DNA from: Loktanella sp.
GTDB lineage: Bacteria > Pseudomonadota > Alphaproteobacteria > Rhodobacterales > Rhodobacteraceae
Direction of reading: 5' to 3'
Length of the DNA stretch: 64,000 nt
Assembly: GCA_017390475.1 (NCBI GenBank)
Contig: JAFPBO010000031.1
Span: 124,001 to 188,000, forward strand
Part shown: piece after piece, positions 51,884-60,044 of the stretch
Position numbering within the stretch: the first letter of the stretch is position 1
Layout of the letters: each line of letters begins with the position of its first letter
Position numbers and translations under genes: made by a program
The notes under the pieces: generated by a model
What the model was told of the DNA's origin: nothing
Database searches by the model: none
Seen by the model: only the letters and a program-made list of their open reading frames with translations

Positions 51884-54096
51884 TAAGGAATTGACCTGAG
51901 TGCTGCGACGACCTCTTCGACCGCCTCAGCGCGTAGCTCTGTTCGAGACTTTCCATCGAGTTTCTCCCGCTCTGTAAGATAGCGCTCAAGCGCAGCCTGC
52001 ATGATCTGCTGAGATGGGGCATATCCCAATGACAGGCGATCAATCATTGCCTTTGTCTGCTCTGATATTTGGATGCCAGTTTCGCCGGTAAGCTTTCGAC
52101 GAGCGTAGTCGTTGGCTTCCCTCAGCAGGTGTAGTTCCAGGCCCGGATCAGCCGTACTCGCTAGGCCGAAATAGTCTGAAGTCAGCAATTGCTCAGCTGT
52201 CATGCCGCGGATGCTCGGAAGGTCTCGAAGCTGGCGGACTTCGCGACCACGGCTGCGCTGAAGCACCACGACTTCCCCATCGTCCATCCCTCTCAAACAC
52301 AAGGGGTCATGAGTCGTCGCGATGAACTGGACCTTCGGAAGCACACGTCGAAGTGACCCCATGACTTGCATTTTCCAGCGCGGATGCAAGTGCGTTTCTA
52401 TTTCATCGATCAACACTACCCCCTGTGCTTCTTCGAGATTAACAAAGTACTTCGAGAACTCCCGAAGCATGTCGACTGTCATCGTGAAGACTGATCTATA
52501 GCCTTCACTTAGCGCTTCGATGGAGGTCGAGCGCCCATTCGCATTTACTTTGATCGTCTGGCCATCTCTGACAAGTTCATCGTTGTCATCCATCGCAAGA
52601 ACAATACGCAGCGCGGAAGCGATTTTTTCAAACTGGACATGAGTTCTAGAACTTAACCAGTCGTCCGGATAAGGGATCGCGGCCAACGGATCAAAGAGAG
52701 TTTTCACACGAGATGCAGCACCGCCTCGGTAGTCGCGCTTTTTCGGATCAAAGTATCTTCTGGGGCCGTATCCAAGAACGACAGTTGCTTGGTCTGAGCC
52801 CTCGAAAGAATTCGAGTTTGGGTCGAATTTGAAGAGCGAGGTTTGCGACGTATGATGAAATCGAATGTGAGCGCCCATGGGTTTTTGGTCAAGTTGGTCA
52901 AACCGATCACGTTCGTCACTTCTTACGGCTGCCGGAAGAAATTTTTCGAGTTTTTTGCTTTCCTTTTTCCCAATCAGGGCTAAGGCAATGGCTGAGAGAA
53001 TGCTTGATTTTCCTGTAGAGTTCTCTCCTAGGATCATCAAGCATGGGGCGCCAGCGCGATCCGACCTGCTCGCGGGTAGCGTCAGTCTTAGTGCGTCGAT
53101 TACTTTGAAGTCTAGTACCGTAATTTGACGGATTTCTTGGTTCGAAGCGAAGAATTGCTTTGGACGCCTAGCTAAACGGCTGTCGAACGACGGCGCATGC
53201 CAATTAATCATGCGCGGAGTTGTCGCTAGGTCTCTATCAAGTAAGCGCTGGAAGCCATCCAGCAGGCGAACGCGTTCATCTAGGCTCAGCCGACGGATAT
53301 AGGATCTTAAATTATCTGCAAAGCGAGATGGATTGGAGCGTAGCAGTGTTGGAGGTAGGGCACGCTGTTCACGGCCTAGGCGCTTGCATATTTGTGCCAA
53401 TGCTCCCGCATGGAGCGCACTAGGTTCTTGCTGCGCAAATCCAAGGTCAGTTGAAGATACTAACCTATCCGCTTGGACGAACACGTCATCTAGTACCATT
53501 CGCCGGCTAATCACTAGCGAATCCCGGTTGAGTTCGAATATGTCGATGGTTGCGCTGCCCTGGGGAGTGATCGGCTCAACGAGGCCATCGCAGCGGAACA
53601 TTAGGTGCTTGCTGGGATCGTCTTTACAGGGGTCCAGCAGGAAGCGTCGCTCTTGCCGATTCACAGAATCGTATGTGGCAAGAAAGTCGGCACGCTTGCC
53701 GTTAACTGGGAACCTGTTGTCTTTGGCTTTTTCACAATAGGCGCATACTGCATGCAGGTTTCGCCACTCGAACGCAAGCCATAGGTAATAATGACTATCA
53801 AGATCGACTGCGTCTCGCACATAGCGGAGGGGCCTGAAATGCGTTACCTTAAGATGGTATTCGCCGCCTTCACTGTCCTTGGTGGTCTGCTCGCAGAAAG
53901 CACAAGCTCCATTGAAGGCCTCAATTAAGTCTTGCTTCAGAGAGGTGTCAAAGAATAGGGATTCATCTAGACTGTCGCGTCGAGAACGCCTTTCTATCGG
54001 ATCGCGCCGGAGGAATTCAAAAAGGCGCTGCTTCTCTGCGAGCACAACTGAAGAAGTAAGAAAAGTGGGCGACTCTCGTCGATATAAGCGTCTCAT
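51883..54096 (-). CDS. Septu-like AAA/ABC-type ATPase with an added N-terminal HNH domain
   Basis: A 737-residue protein. Residues 60-130 form a second HNH-like module (CAFCEQ with Cys 65/68, VTHFRP with His 86, VCAYCEKAKDNRFP with Cys 118/121). Residues 320-640 form an SMC/OLD-type ATPase: LMILGENSTGKSSIL (Lys about 363), ALSEGYRS signature-like segment, VVLIDEIETHLHP Walker B, and FIATTHDPL. The C-terminus is helical. In Septu, PtuA is the ATPase sensor and PtuB the nuclease. Here the ATPase also carries its own HNH module, giving two nuclease folds per pair. Confidence 0.87.
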   Translation of the reverse strand: MRRLYRRESPTFLTSSVVLAEKQRLFEFLRRDPIERRSRRDSLDESLFFDTSLKQDLIEAFNGACAFCEQTTKDSEGGEYHLKVTHFRPLRYVRDAVDLDSHYYLWLAFEWRNLHAVCAYCEKAKDNRFPVNGKRADFLATYDSVNRQERRFLLDPCKDDPSKHLMFRCDGLVEPITPQGSATIDIFELNRDSLVISRRMVLDDVFVQADRLVSSTDLGFAQQEPSALHAGALAQICKRLGREQRALPPTLLRSNPSRFADNLRSYIRRLSLDERVRLLDGFQRLLDRDLATTPRMINWHAPSFDSRLARRPKQFFASNQEIRQITVLDFKVIDALRLTLPASRSDRAGAPCLMILGENSTGKSSILSAIALALIGKKESKKLEKFLPAAVRSDERDRFDQLDQKPMGAHIRFHHTSQTSLFKFDPNSNSFEGSDQATVVLGYGPRRYFDPKKRDYRGGAASRVKTLFDPLAAIPYPDDWLSSRTHVQFEKIASALRIVLAMDDNDELVRDGQTIKVNANGRSTSIEALSEGYRSVFTMTVDMLREFSKYFVNLEEAQGVVLIDEIETHLHPRWKMQVMGSLRRVLPKVQFIATTHDPLCLRGMDDGEVVVLQRSRGREVRQLRDLPSIRGMTAEQLLTSDYFGLASTADPGLELHLLREANDYARRKLTGETGIQISEQTKAMIDRLSLGYAPSQQIMQAALERYLTEREKLDGKSRTELRAEAVEEVVAALRSIP

Positions 54097-54285
54097 CCGG
54101 CCTTCCTACTCAATCCAAACAGCTTAACGAATAATTCTGCCATCATTCATCGAAAGCGCGTAGTAGCTGGCGTATGCTATGCGCTTTGCAGCGTTCATGT
54201 TATTCTTGGCTAGCCTGAATGCAATCAAGCCAGCCTTGGAGGCAGGTCACTCCCGATGGTCTCCGGCTCTGCGCTTTGCCAAGTA

Positions 54286-56388
54286 TCACCTTGGGAGTTT
54301 CAATCGCTCACGATACACGCCAATACGCTTTCGGGCACGATCAACCACATCATCATAGTGCAGCAGCTCTGAATATAGTTGACCAATAGCATACTGGGAC
54401 GTTGGTTCCATAATGTTGTCCGTATTGAACCACCCCTTCCCTCCTGGAAGCGGCTTGTAGCCCCGCAAGCGAACAGTGTTAATCGTATCGCCAATTAGGT
54501 ACCCGTAAAACTTCTTCAATTTACCATTGGATTTTGCCGCGAGAATGGATGCGTATTCCATTAGATCATTGTCGTGATCATCTAGGCTCACACCTGGTGC
54601 CTTAAACTCAACAATCACTACAGAACCTTCCTCATGAAATAAGGCAATGTCGGGCCGACATGCCTTGTTTTCATCCGTGGTGCGAGCTAGCAGCGCATTA
54701 ATTTGTTCATCAATACCAGCTTCGAATAGAGTATCATTGCCCCACTTGATCTGGCTGAGCGGCTTATCCGAAGCGATGTAGTCGAAATAGTGATACTCTT
54801 CGCTCAAGAGCCAAACATCGTGGTCAGCCACTTCGCTGCTATCTTTTCGCATAGGGAAAAAAATGTTGTGAATGAGCGCTTCATTCCTCTTCCGTTTTCC
54901 CTGCTGCAAATCAGTTTGCACCCTCAGTAGTTCTTTTACAGCCATAGCTAAAACTTCGATCATATTAGATCGTCGAACCACTAACTGCGAAAGGTTGGCC
55001 ATATCCACAGTTTTTAGAGATGCCGTGAACTTCCAAGATATGTCATCGACTTTGCGCCGAAAGTCATCACTATCCGGCTCAAGTTGCTCGATGGCTTCTT
55101 TCATCGACAACAGGCTGGCAGTTTCATCCACCACCTTGTCTTGCAAGTTCTTTAGCGCCCGCTTTGCTATACTGGACGGCGTGTCACCGAACGTAACTCG
55201 TGTATTCGAGTGGGACAGCATTTCTTCCGATACCCCAAAATGGTGGCCAACTTCCGACACGATCTTGTCACGGGACCAGTCAGGAGGCGTTATTAACTCT
55301 TGAACCTTGTCATCTAGCTCGGCGTAAATGTCTTCGAAACTGATCAGTGAGCCATCGAATAAGTCAACACTCCCGTTCTCTTGCGGAATTTTGTCAAACC
55401 CGTCCCGCTGTTCATTCACACCTTCATCAAGTAACGTTCCTTCGACAAGAATTATGTGATAGGAGCCTTGAATTGCGTTGTTCTCAATTGCCTTTGCCCG
55501 AAGGTACCGCTTGGTTATGTCTTCTGCGATTGCAGACTTGGCACACAGTCCGACAACATTCTTCGGCAAAGGATATATGCGCTCATCAAGCTTATAGTGT
55601 GTCACGCTCAGCGAAGCGTGAATGGTCTGATCGCCTTCCACATGCACAACGTCTAGACTGCTTACTGAGGTGTGCACAGGTATGTCAGATGCGGTCAAAA
55701 TCGAGCTCGACTGCACGCCTTCCAGATCGCTCTCAAACTCAATTCTAAAACTCCCAAGAGCGTCTCTAAGGCTCACAAATCTCTGCAGTGCGCTGAACAA
55801 AACATATTGCTTGAGCGCAGCGGCTTCAAACCACTCTTGAACGAAGGGAACGGTGAATACCGTATCTCGAACCTTTGGCAATACTCCCGAAAGTTTCATG
55901 CTCGTTCCGAGCTCACCGCTTTTATGCAGAGTAATCTGGAAATCGGTCTCTTCGATTTCTTTTCTGTTTTCTTCAGCAGGCAAGTATATGCGGTACTTAT
56001 TGCCATCTTTAGAATACACAGACGATAATGACAACTTTGAGAAATGATGAAAGAATTGAACTCGACCCGCCCCTTTGCAGTTACCTATACCCGGAATACT
56101 TAGGTCATCTTTGTATGACGTGTCCTTTGTAAGAAACGCCTTTAGCTGATCTGGCCCAAGGCCACACCCGTTGTCCACACATTCGATTTCTAAATCGTAT
56201 TCATGGCCAAGCAGGTCGGTTCTCCGAGCCTTAACCAAAAACTTGATTTCAAGGTTTAGATCGTCCTGTGTGGTTGCGCGTCTAATCAAGAAAGCATCAA
56301 TAGAGTTTGCCATCAATTCATCAACGACGACCAAGGCATTCTTGCTCTTGCGAGTGTTTTTGAGGCTGCCCCGGATGTCTAAAGTCAT
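54286..56388 (-). CDS. GHKL ATPase-PD-(D/E)XK nuclease fusion, candidate defence protein
   Basis: A 700-residue protein. Residues 15-130 are a GHKL/HSP90-MORC-like ATPase: VVDELMANSIDAF (N box), CVDNGCGLGP (G1), GIGNCKGAG (G2). A transducer-like region and helical middle follow. Residues 590-650 hold a nuclease-like core: CRPDIALFHEEGSVVIVEFKAPG, with Asp and E-x-K in order. A nucleotide-gated clamp joined to a nuclease suggests DNA sensing followed by cleavage. It is separated by 189 bp from the Septu-like operon, with no gene between. No named system is assigned. Confidence 0.8.
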   Translation of the reverse strand: MTLDIRGSLKNTRKSKNALVVVDELMANSIDAFLIRRATTQDDLNLEIKFLVKARRTDLLGHEYDLEIECVDNGCGLGPDQLKAFLTKDTSYKDDLSIPGIGNCKGAGRVQFFHHFSKLSLSSVYSKDGNKYRIYLPAEENRKEIEETDFQITLHKSGELGTSMKLSGVLPKVRDTVFTVPFVQEWFEAAALKQYVLFSALQRFVSLRDALGSFRIEFESDLEGVQSSSILTASDIPVHTSVSSLDVVHVEGDQTIHASLSVTHYKLDERIYPLPKNVVGLCAKSAIAEDITKRYLRAKAIENNAIQGSYHIILVEGTLLDEGVNEQRDGFDKIPQENGSVDLFDGSLISFEDIYAELDDKVQELITPPDWSRDKIVSEVGHHFGVSEEMLSHSNTRVTFGDTPSSIAKRALKNLQDKVVDETASLLSMKEAIEQLEPDSDDFRRKVDDISWKFTASLKTVDMANLSQLVVRRSNMIEVLAMAVKELLRVQTDLQQGKRKRNEALIHNIFFPMRKDSSEVADHDVWLLSEEYHYFDYIASDKPLSQIKWGNDTLFEAGIDEQINALLARTTDENKACRPDIALFHEEGSVVIVEFKAPGVSLDDHDNDLMEYASILAAKSNGKLKKFYGYLIGDTINTVRLRGYKPLPGGKGWFNTDNIMEPTSQYAIGQLYSELLHYDDVVDRARKRIGVYRERLKLPR

Positions 56389-56465
56389 GATCTAGCTTTC
56401 AATGCCTTACTTTCTTCTGAAAGCCCTTATCAGGGCTGGCACTCACAAGGTCAATCTCGCTAGTC

Positions 56466-56990
56466 ATGTTCGGGGCAACGGGTTGCTTGCGCTGCCTAGA
56501 ATACCACTTGCCGCGTGCAGTTTGGGTGATCGGCATCTGCTTGCCTTCTCCCCTGACCGAGGTGCTGCACATCCATGGATCGCTGTTGGGCGAGGCATCA
56601 GAGATCGTCCTGGGCCACGGCTGGGAGCCAGAGAGCCGAGAGAAACTGCCCAGTCACATCAACGAGGACACGGACACCAGGGTCGCTGGCGGCTACAACC
56701 TGATCGACGACTACTTCAGCGAAACCTTCAAGCCGACGGAGAAGATCATCGAGCGCAACCGCGCCTTCTTCGAGAGCTTGCACGATGTGACGGAGGTCTT
56801 CGTCCTCGGTCACGGCATGGCCGAATTCGACCGGTTCTACTACTTCGAGATCCTAAACTTCGTTCCTAAGTCAACCCGATGGCCTCCGCCATCCTACCAC
56901 GGCAACGGGCGCGGCAGGATGGCGGAGGCCGTCAACGAGATCGGGATCCCTATGGAAAGGGCCACGTTCCATGCGCTCGATCGTCTTTGA
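56466..56990 (+). pseudogene. AbiH-like abortive infection gene, truncated
   Basis: The frame contains EVLHIHGSLLGEASEIVLGH and later FVLGHGMAEFDRFYYFEI, the two blocks typical of AbiH-family phage abortive infection proteins. The usual N-terminal half is missing, and the sequence after FYYFEI looks shifted or replaced. Length is 174 residues against more than 300 in the family. It lies just inside the right transposon end, as a worn former cargo gene. Confidence 0.6.
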
Positions 56991-57089
56991 GGAAATCCCG
57001 TTCGTCGTAGGCTTCTCTTGCGCCCTCTCGGCGGGCGGGACGGCTTGTAGGGCGTAGTGGCTGATTAATCGTGGACTGTGTTTTCATGG

Positions 57090-57190
57090 GTCAGAAATGC
57101 TTGGCATTTGGGTCGGAATTGCTTGGCACGGCCCACTGACAAGATTCAGAAAATTTGCCGCCAAGAGTCGGAAATGCGCGGCATTCGACA
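57090..57190. repeat. Right transposon end with three TnsB-type sites
   Basis: Three same-orientation 17-base sites: GTCAGAAATGCTTGGCA (57090-57106), GTCGGAATTGCTTGGCA (57112-57128) and GTCGGAAATGCGCGGCA (57167-57183). The terminus TTCGACA ends at 57190. The sites are inverted relative to the left-end site, as needed for synapsis by TnsB. Confidence 0.88.
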
Positions 57191-57195
57191 CAGCC
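57191..57195. repeat. Right copy of 5-bp target-site duplication (CAGCC)
   Basis: Exact repeat of 35750-35754, immediately after the right terminus. It also precedes the decayed second left end, so the same five bases served two insertions. Confidence 0.9.
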
Positions 57196-57350
57196 TGTCA
57201 GATGCCAAGCAAAACCGGCTTTTGTGATAGGTCTATGACCCAGTTGGTATTTCCAGAAATCGTGGAAACGCTGCTCGATTGAGATGGCGGTCTTAAGATA
57301 AAGACCGTTACCTGATCCCTTAAGCTTTGCTTGGTCAAAGGTTTACCTGC
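57196..57350. mobile_element. Decayed left end of an older, related Tn7-like element
   Basis: It begins TGTCAGATGCCAAGCAAAAC, near-identical to the intact left end for about 30 bases. Weaker similarity then continues to about 57350, including GCTTGGTCAAA and ACCTGCCA at matching distance. The downstream tniQ frame is not preserved. This is what remains of an earlier insertion at the same CAGCC; the newer element inserted between it and the tRNA. From 57351 to 57539 no gene is seen. Confidence 0.75.
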
Positions 57351-57539
57351 CATTGCAACGCCACAGGGGAACCCTGCCGCAAAAATCGCAACCCGCTCGG
57401 TACCAAATCGGATGCTGCGGTGCGGCCTGCCGATCCGTACATTCGCTGCAATAGCCCGTTTTAGCGCAAGCACCCGGGAGCTTTGTACATGATGTTCGTC
57501 ACTTCCACCCACCTCAGTATATGCCTTTTGCAACGCAAG

Positions 57540-57860
57540 CTAACGATGCTTTTTCTCGGTCAAAGCACGCTCTACATCGTCGCGCTGATGCGTGATCCAG
57601 AAAAGAAATGAAGGGAAAAAAATTGCAATAATACTGTATAAAGCAAACGAAATGGGTACGCTGATCATCCCCCATTTCACAAAAGGTGCCATAGAGGCCG
57701 CGAACTCAGGATCATTGAGCATGAGCCACACGATCCCACCAGCAATAAACCCCGCACCGCCTGCTTTGTATCCCTCACAAACACGTCTTCCATACCATTC
57801 TTTCACATAAAGCTTGAACATATGCGGATGCCGCAAAGCTGTTTTCAGGTCGACCCGCAT
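57540..57860 (-). CDS. Small membrane protein of unknown function
   Basis: About 106 residues from ATG 57860 (123 if ATG 57911 is used). It has two hydrophobic segments, about 34-48 (GGAGFIAGGIVWLML) and 62-90 (FVKWGMISVPISFALYSIIAIFFPSFLFWI), with a basic C-terminus. The family is not recognised. It is the first gene right of the transposon debris; the 257 bp beyond it are without a gene. Confidence 0.55.
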   Translation of the reverse strand: MRVDLKTALRHPHMFKLYVKEWYGRRVCEGYKAGGAGFIAGGIVWLMLNDPEFAASMAPFVKWGMISVPISFALYSIIAIFFPSFLFWITHQRDDVERALTEKKHR

Positions 57861-58117
57861 GGGTTTTCCCACGCGAGGCTTCGAGCGACTCCATTGCCCA
57901 TTTGGTCTCATCGAAACAGCCGCCAGACGCAGTTCTGGGTGGATGAAGTCTGGCTAGGCAGCTCAGGCGTAAAGGTCATCATGGTATCTCCAGTGTGTGT
58001 TGGTACGGGATAAACTATGTCCGACGACGTGTAAAACGAGCCAAAGAGCGTGATGAGCCTCAGTTATGCTGCATCGTGTGCAATCTCAGTCGGAAAACAC
58101 AAACACAGGTTCGCTGT

Positions 58118-59047
58118 TCATGGCTGGTTTAGATTTTGCTGTGATACCACCTCGCGTGACGTTTCGGCGTCATTGTCGCTGATCATGCCCATTACTGCGC
58201 CGTGCTGATAATCCTTGTTTGATCCGGTAACGAACACAACGCGCCCCCCGGCTTGGGCGGCGTCCCGGACAGCCTCCATCTCGTTAATTGAGACGAAGAA
58301 TGCCAGACCATCCGCAGGCGACAGACCCGTTTTACCAGCAAAGCTTTCCAAGGCTTCGGCATTCCCTTTGGCGACTGTCTTGCGAAAACTCGCAAAAGCC
58401 TCCCCCTTGATTTTCAGTGCCTCACCTTCGGCATTGGCTTCTGCGACCTGCAAGGTACGCTTGGCTTCACCCTCGTTCACGGCGGCTTCTTTCAGGCGTT
58501 CAGCCGAGATGACCCTGTCAAAGGCCTTGCGCAGTTCCGCCGATGGCTGCGGGTCATCGACCAGCACATTCTCGATCCGAAAACCAAATTCACCCATCCG
58601 CGTTGTCAGCGTGGTGGCGACATCCTTTTCAAATGTGTTCCGTGACTGGAACAGATCGTTGAACGACATGCCCGATGCGGTAGATCGCACCTGATTGACA
58701 ACATAGGACCGGATCTGGTCAGCGGCATTGGACAATTTGTAGAATGCATCCTGCGCTGTCGCCTCATCGACGCGGTACTGCACGCGGATCGGCACGCTGA
58801 CAAAGGCGTTATCTTTCGATTTGACGTTCACATCCTCAGCGATTTCCTGAATTTTGAGTGAGAAGTTTTCACCCGCGGTCTGGATCGGAAAAGGCAGTTT
58901 GAACGACAGCCCAGCTGAACGGATGCTGGAGAACCGCCCGAAAGTTTCGATCAGCCGGACGTTTTGCTGGCGGGTGATCACGATGGTCGATGCCAGTATC
59001 GGCAGGGCGACAAGAATGATCGCCGCATAGATGATGATGGTTTCCAC
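58118..59047 (-). CDS. SPFH/Band 7 (prohibitin-like) membrane protein
   Basis: About 309 residues. It has an N-terminal transmembrane helix (TIIIYAAIILVALPILASTI), then an SPFH domain (NVRLIETFGRFSSIRSAGL, VPIRVQYRVDEATAQDAFY) and a long charged helix with EGEAKRTLQVAEANAEGEA. Such proteins form microdomain scaffolds or protease regulators. The start is GTG at 59047, five bases after AAGGAGAG; the frame is open upstream to an ATG at 59128, but that ribosome binding site is decisive. Confidence 0.9.
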   Translation of the reverse strand: METIIIYAAIILVALPILASTIVITRQQNVRLIETFGRFSSIRSAGLSFKLPFPIQTAGENFSLKIQEIAEDVNVKSKDNAFVSVPIRVQYRVDEATAQDAFYKLSNAADQIRSYVVNQVRSTASGMSFNDLFQSRNTFEKDVATTLTTRMGEFGFRIENVLVDDPQPSAELRKAFDRVISAERLKEAAVNEGEAKRTLQVAEANAEGEALKIKGEAFASFRKTVAKGNAEALESFAGKTGLSPADGLAFFVSINEMEAVRDAAQAGGRVVFVTGSNKDYQHGAVMGMISDNDAETSREVVSQQNLNQP

Positions 59048-59422
59048 AATACTCTCCTTCAATGCATAGATCTGGCGGTCGGACCAGACATTTCCTATCT
59101 GACCTATGTTGACTGCCGGATTGTCCAAGCAAAATCACGGGATTGCGAAGACCGTGCCTGCGGTTTGACGTCCTTCACACAGAAAAAAATGGACGAACAC
59201 CGTCAAGGTTCTGTGTGGCAACACTAGCAACCTCGCAGCTCGCGCTTCGCCTCAAAGGACATAGCCCGCATTCGAAAATGATGCTGCGATGCCGGGCGCT
59301 GAACCAGCCATTCGTGCGTCGAACATCATTTCGCGTTGATCAACGCTCATGATCCGCGAGAAATCTTGCGTTATTGCTGGCATGTCCAATGATCACGCCG
59401 TGCGGTTAGCACCCTGAGCGAT
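59048..59422. other. Intergenic region without a gene
   Basis: No credible coding frame. The only structure noted is a perfect 14-bp palindrome, GCGTTGATCAACGC, at 59333-59346. It may hold the promoter of the SPFH gene near its left edge. Confidence 0.5.
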
Positions 59423-60034
59423 TCATTCATGAGCCAATACAGAGAATATGGCGTTTCGGATGGCGGTGCAGAATGTATCAAGCTCATTTTGGTCCGTCAC
59501 CAGCCGATGACGCAGCGACCTTGCCAGTTCGAGTTGCGTACCCTCGCCGGACCGCGTCCGGTTGCAAATGTTGGTTTCATGCAGACCGGGCAATCTGCTG
59601 TTAACTTCAGCCCCGAAGCCAGCACGCCCCAGCGCAGCACCGATGGCATCGCGCAGCGCAGTCGCGCGACCACCCAACCATACCGTATCGGTTCCGTCGT
59701 CCTTTCGGCCATGGATCGCGACGGCGTATTCCGCCTTGCTGACAAGGGCGAGCGCCTTGGGTTCATCGAAACGGTGGGACGTGATGTGAAAGTCGCGGTG
59801 CGCCCCAGGCGTCAATGCCTCAAAGGCGTAAAAGGAGAACGTGTTCCCCGCAATCGCCTGCGCGATTTGCAACGTTTCGGGTTCTATAGTGCCACCGTGC
59901 GGTGCAAGGATCACGACGAAACTTGAGCGATCCTCGCACTGGATCCGGTAGTCTACCCCGGACCGCATTTCTGCGGCGAGGCTTGCAAAATCAGGATACC
60001 GATCAGCCACCCTCGATATCCCAGCACGCCGCAA
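59423..60034 (-). CDS. Poly-gamma-glutamate hydrolase-like zinc protein
   Basis: A 203-residue protein of the phage-type poly-gamma-glutamate hydrolase family: VVILAPHGGTIEPETLQIAQ, FSFYAFEAL, DFHITSHRFDEPKAL, and the AVAIHGRKD segment. The zinc-binding His and Glu positions are present. Family members cleave gamma-linked polyglutamate; in proteobacteria the real substrate is unknown. It lies 10 bp after the glutamine amidotransferase gene on the same strand, so they may be cotranscribed. Confidence 0.85.
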   Translation of the reverse strand: MRRAGISRVADRYPDFASLAAEMRSGVDYRIQCEDRSSFVVILAPHGGTIEPETLQIAQAIAGNTFSFYAFEALTPGAHRDFHITSHRFDEPKALALVSKAEYAVAIHGRKDDGTDTVWLGGRATALRDAIGAALGRAGFGAEVNSRLPGLHETNICNRTRSGEGTQLELARSLRHRLVTDQNELDTFCTAIRNAIFSVLAHE

Positions 60035-60044
60035 AATGCCACAT

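Larger units (their letters stand above)
35755..57190. mobile_element. Tn7-like transposon (about 21.4 kb) at tRNA-Arg, carrying defence cargo
   Basis: Both termini start TGTC (left TGTCAGA, right TGTCGAA read inwards), each followed by a 17-base site: left TGCCAAGCAAAACCGAC, right TGCCGCGCATTTCCGAC. The element is bounded by an exact CAGCC duplication. It encodes TnsA, TnsB, TnsC, two TniQ proteins and two small DNA-binding regulators, plus about 14 kb of cargo dominated by nucleases and ATPases of defence type. No Cas genes or CRISPR array are visible, so targeting is by TniQ proteins alone. The insertion point, 9 bp beyond the tRNA CCA end, is a typical safe site chosen by a TnsD-like TniQ. 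Confidence 0.92.

Noticed and set aside
35755-57190. A CRISPR-associated transposon
   Set aside because: No cas genes and no regularly spaced repeats were seen anywhere in the element; the two TniQ proteins alone do not prove RNA guidance.
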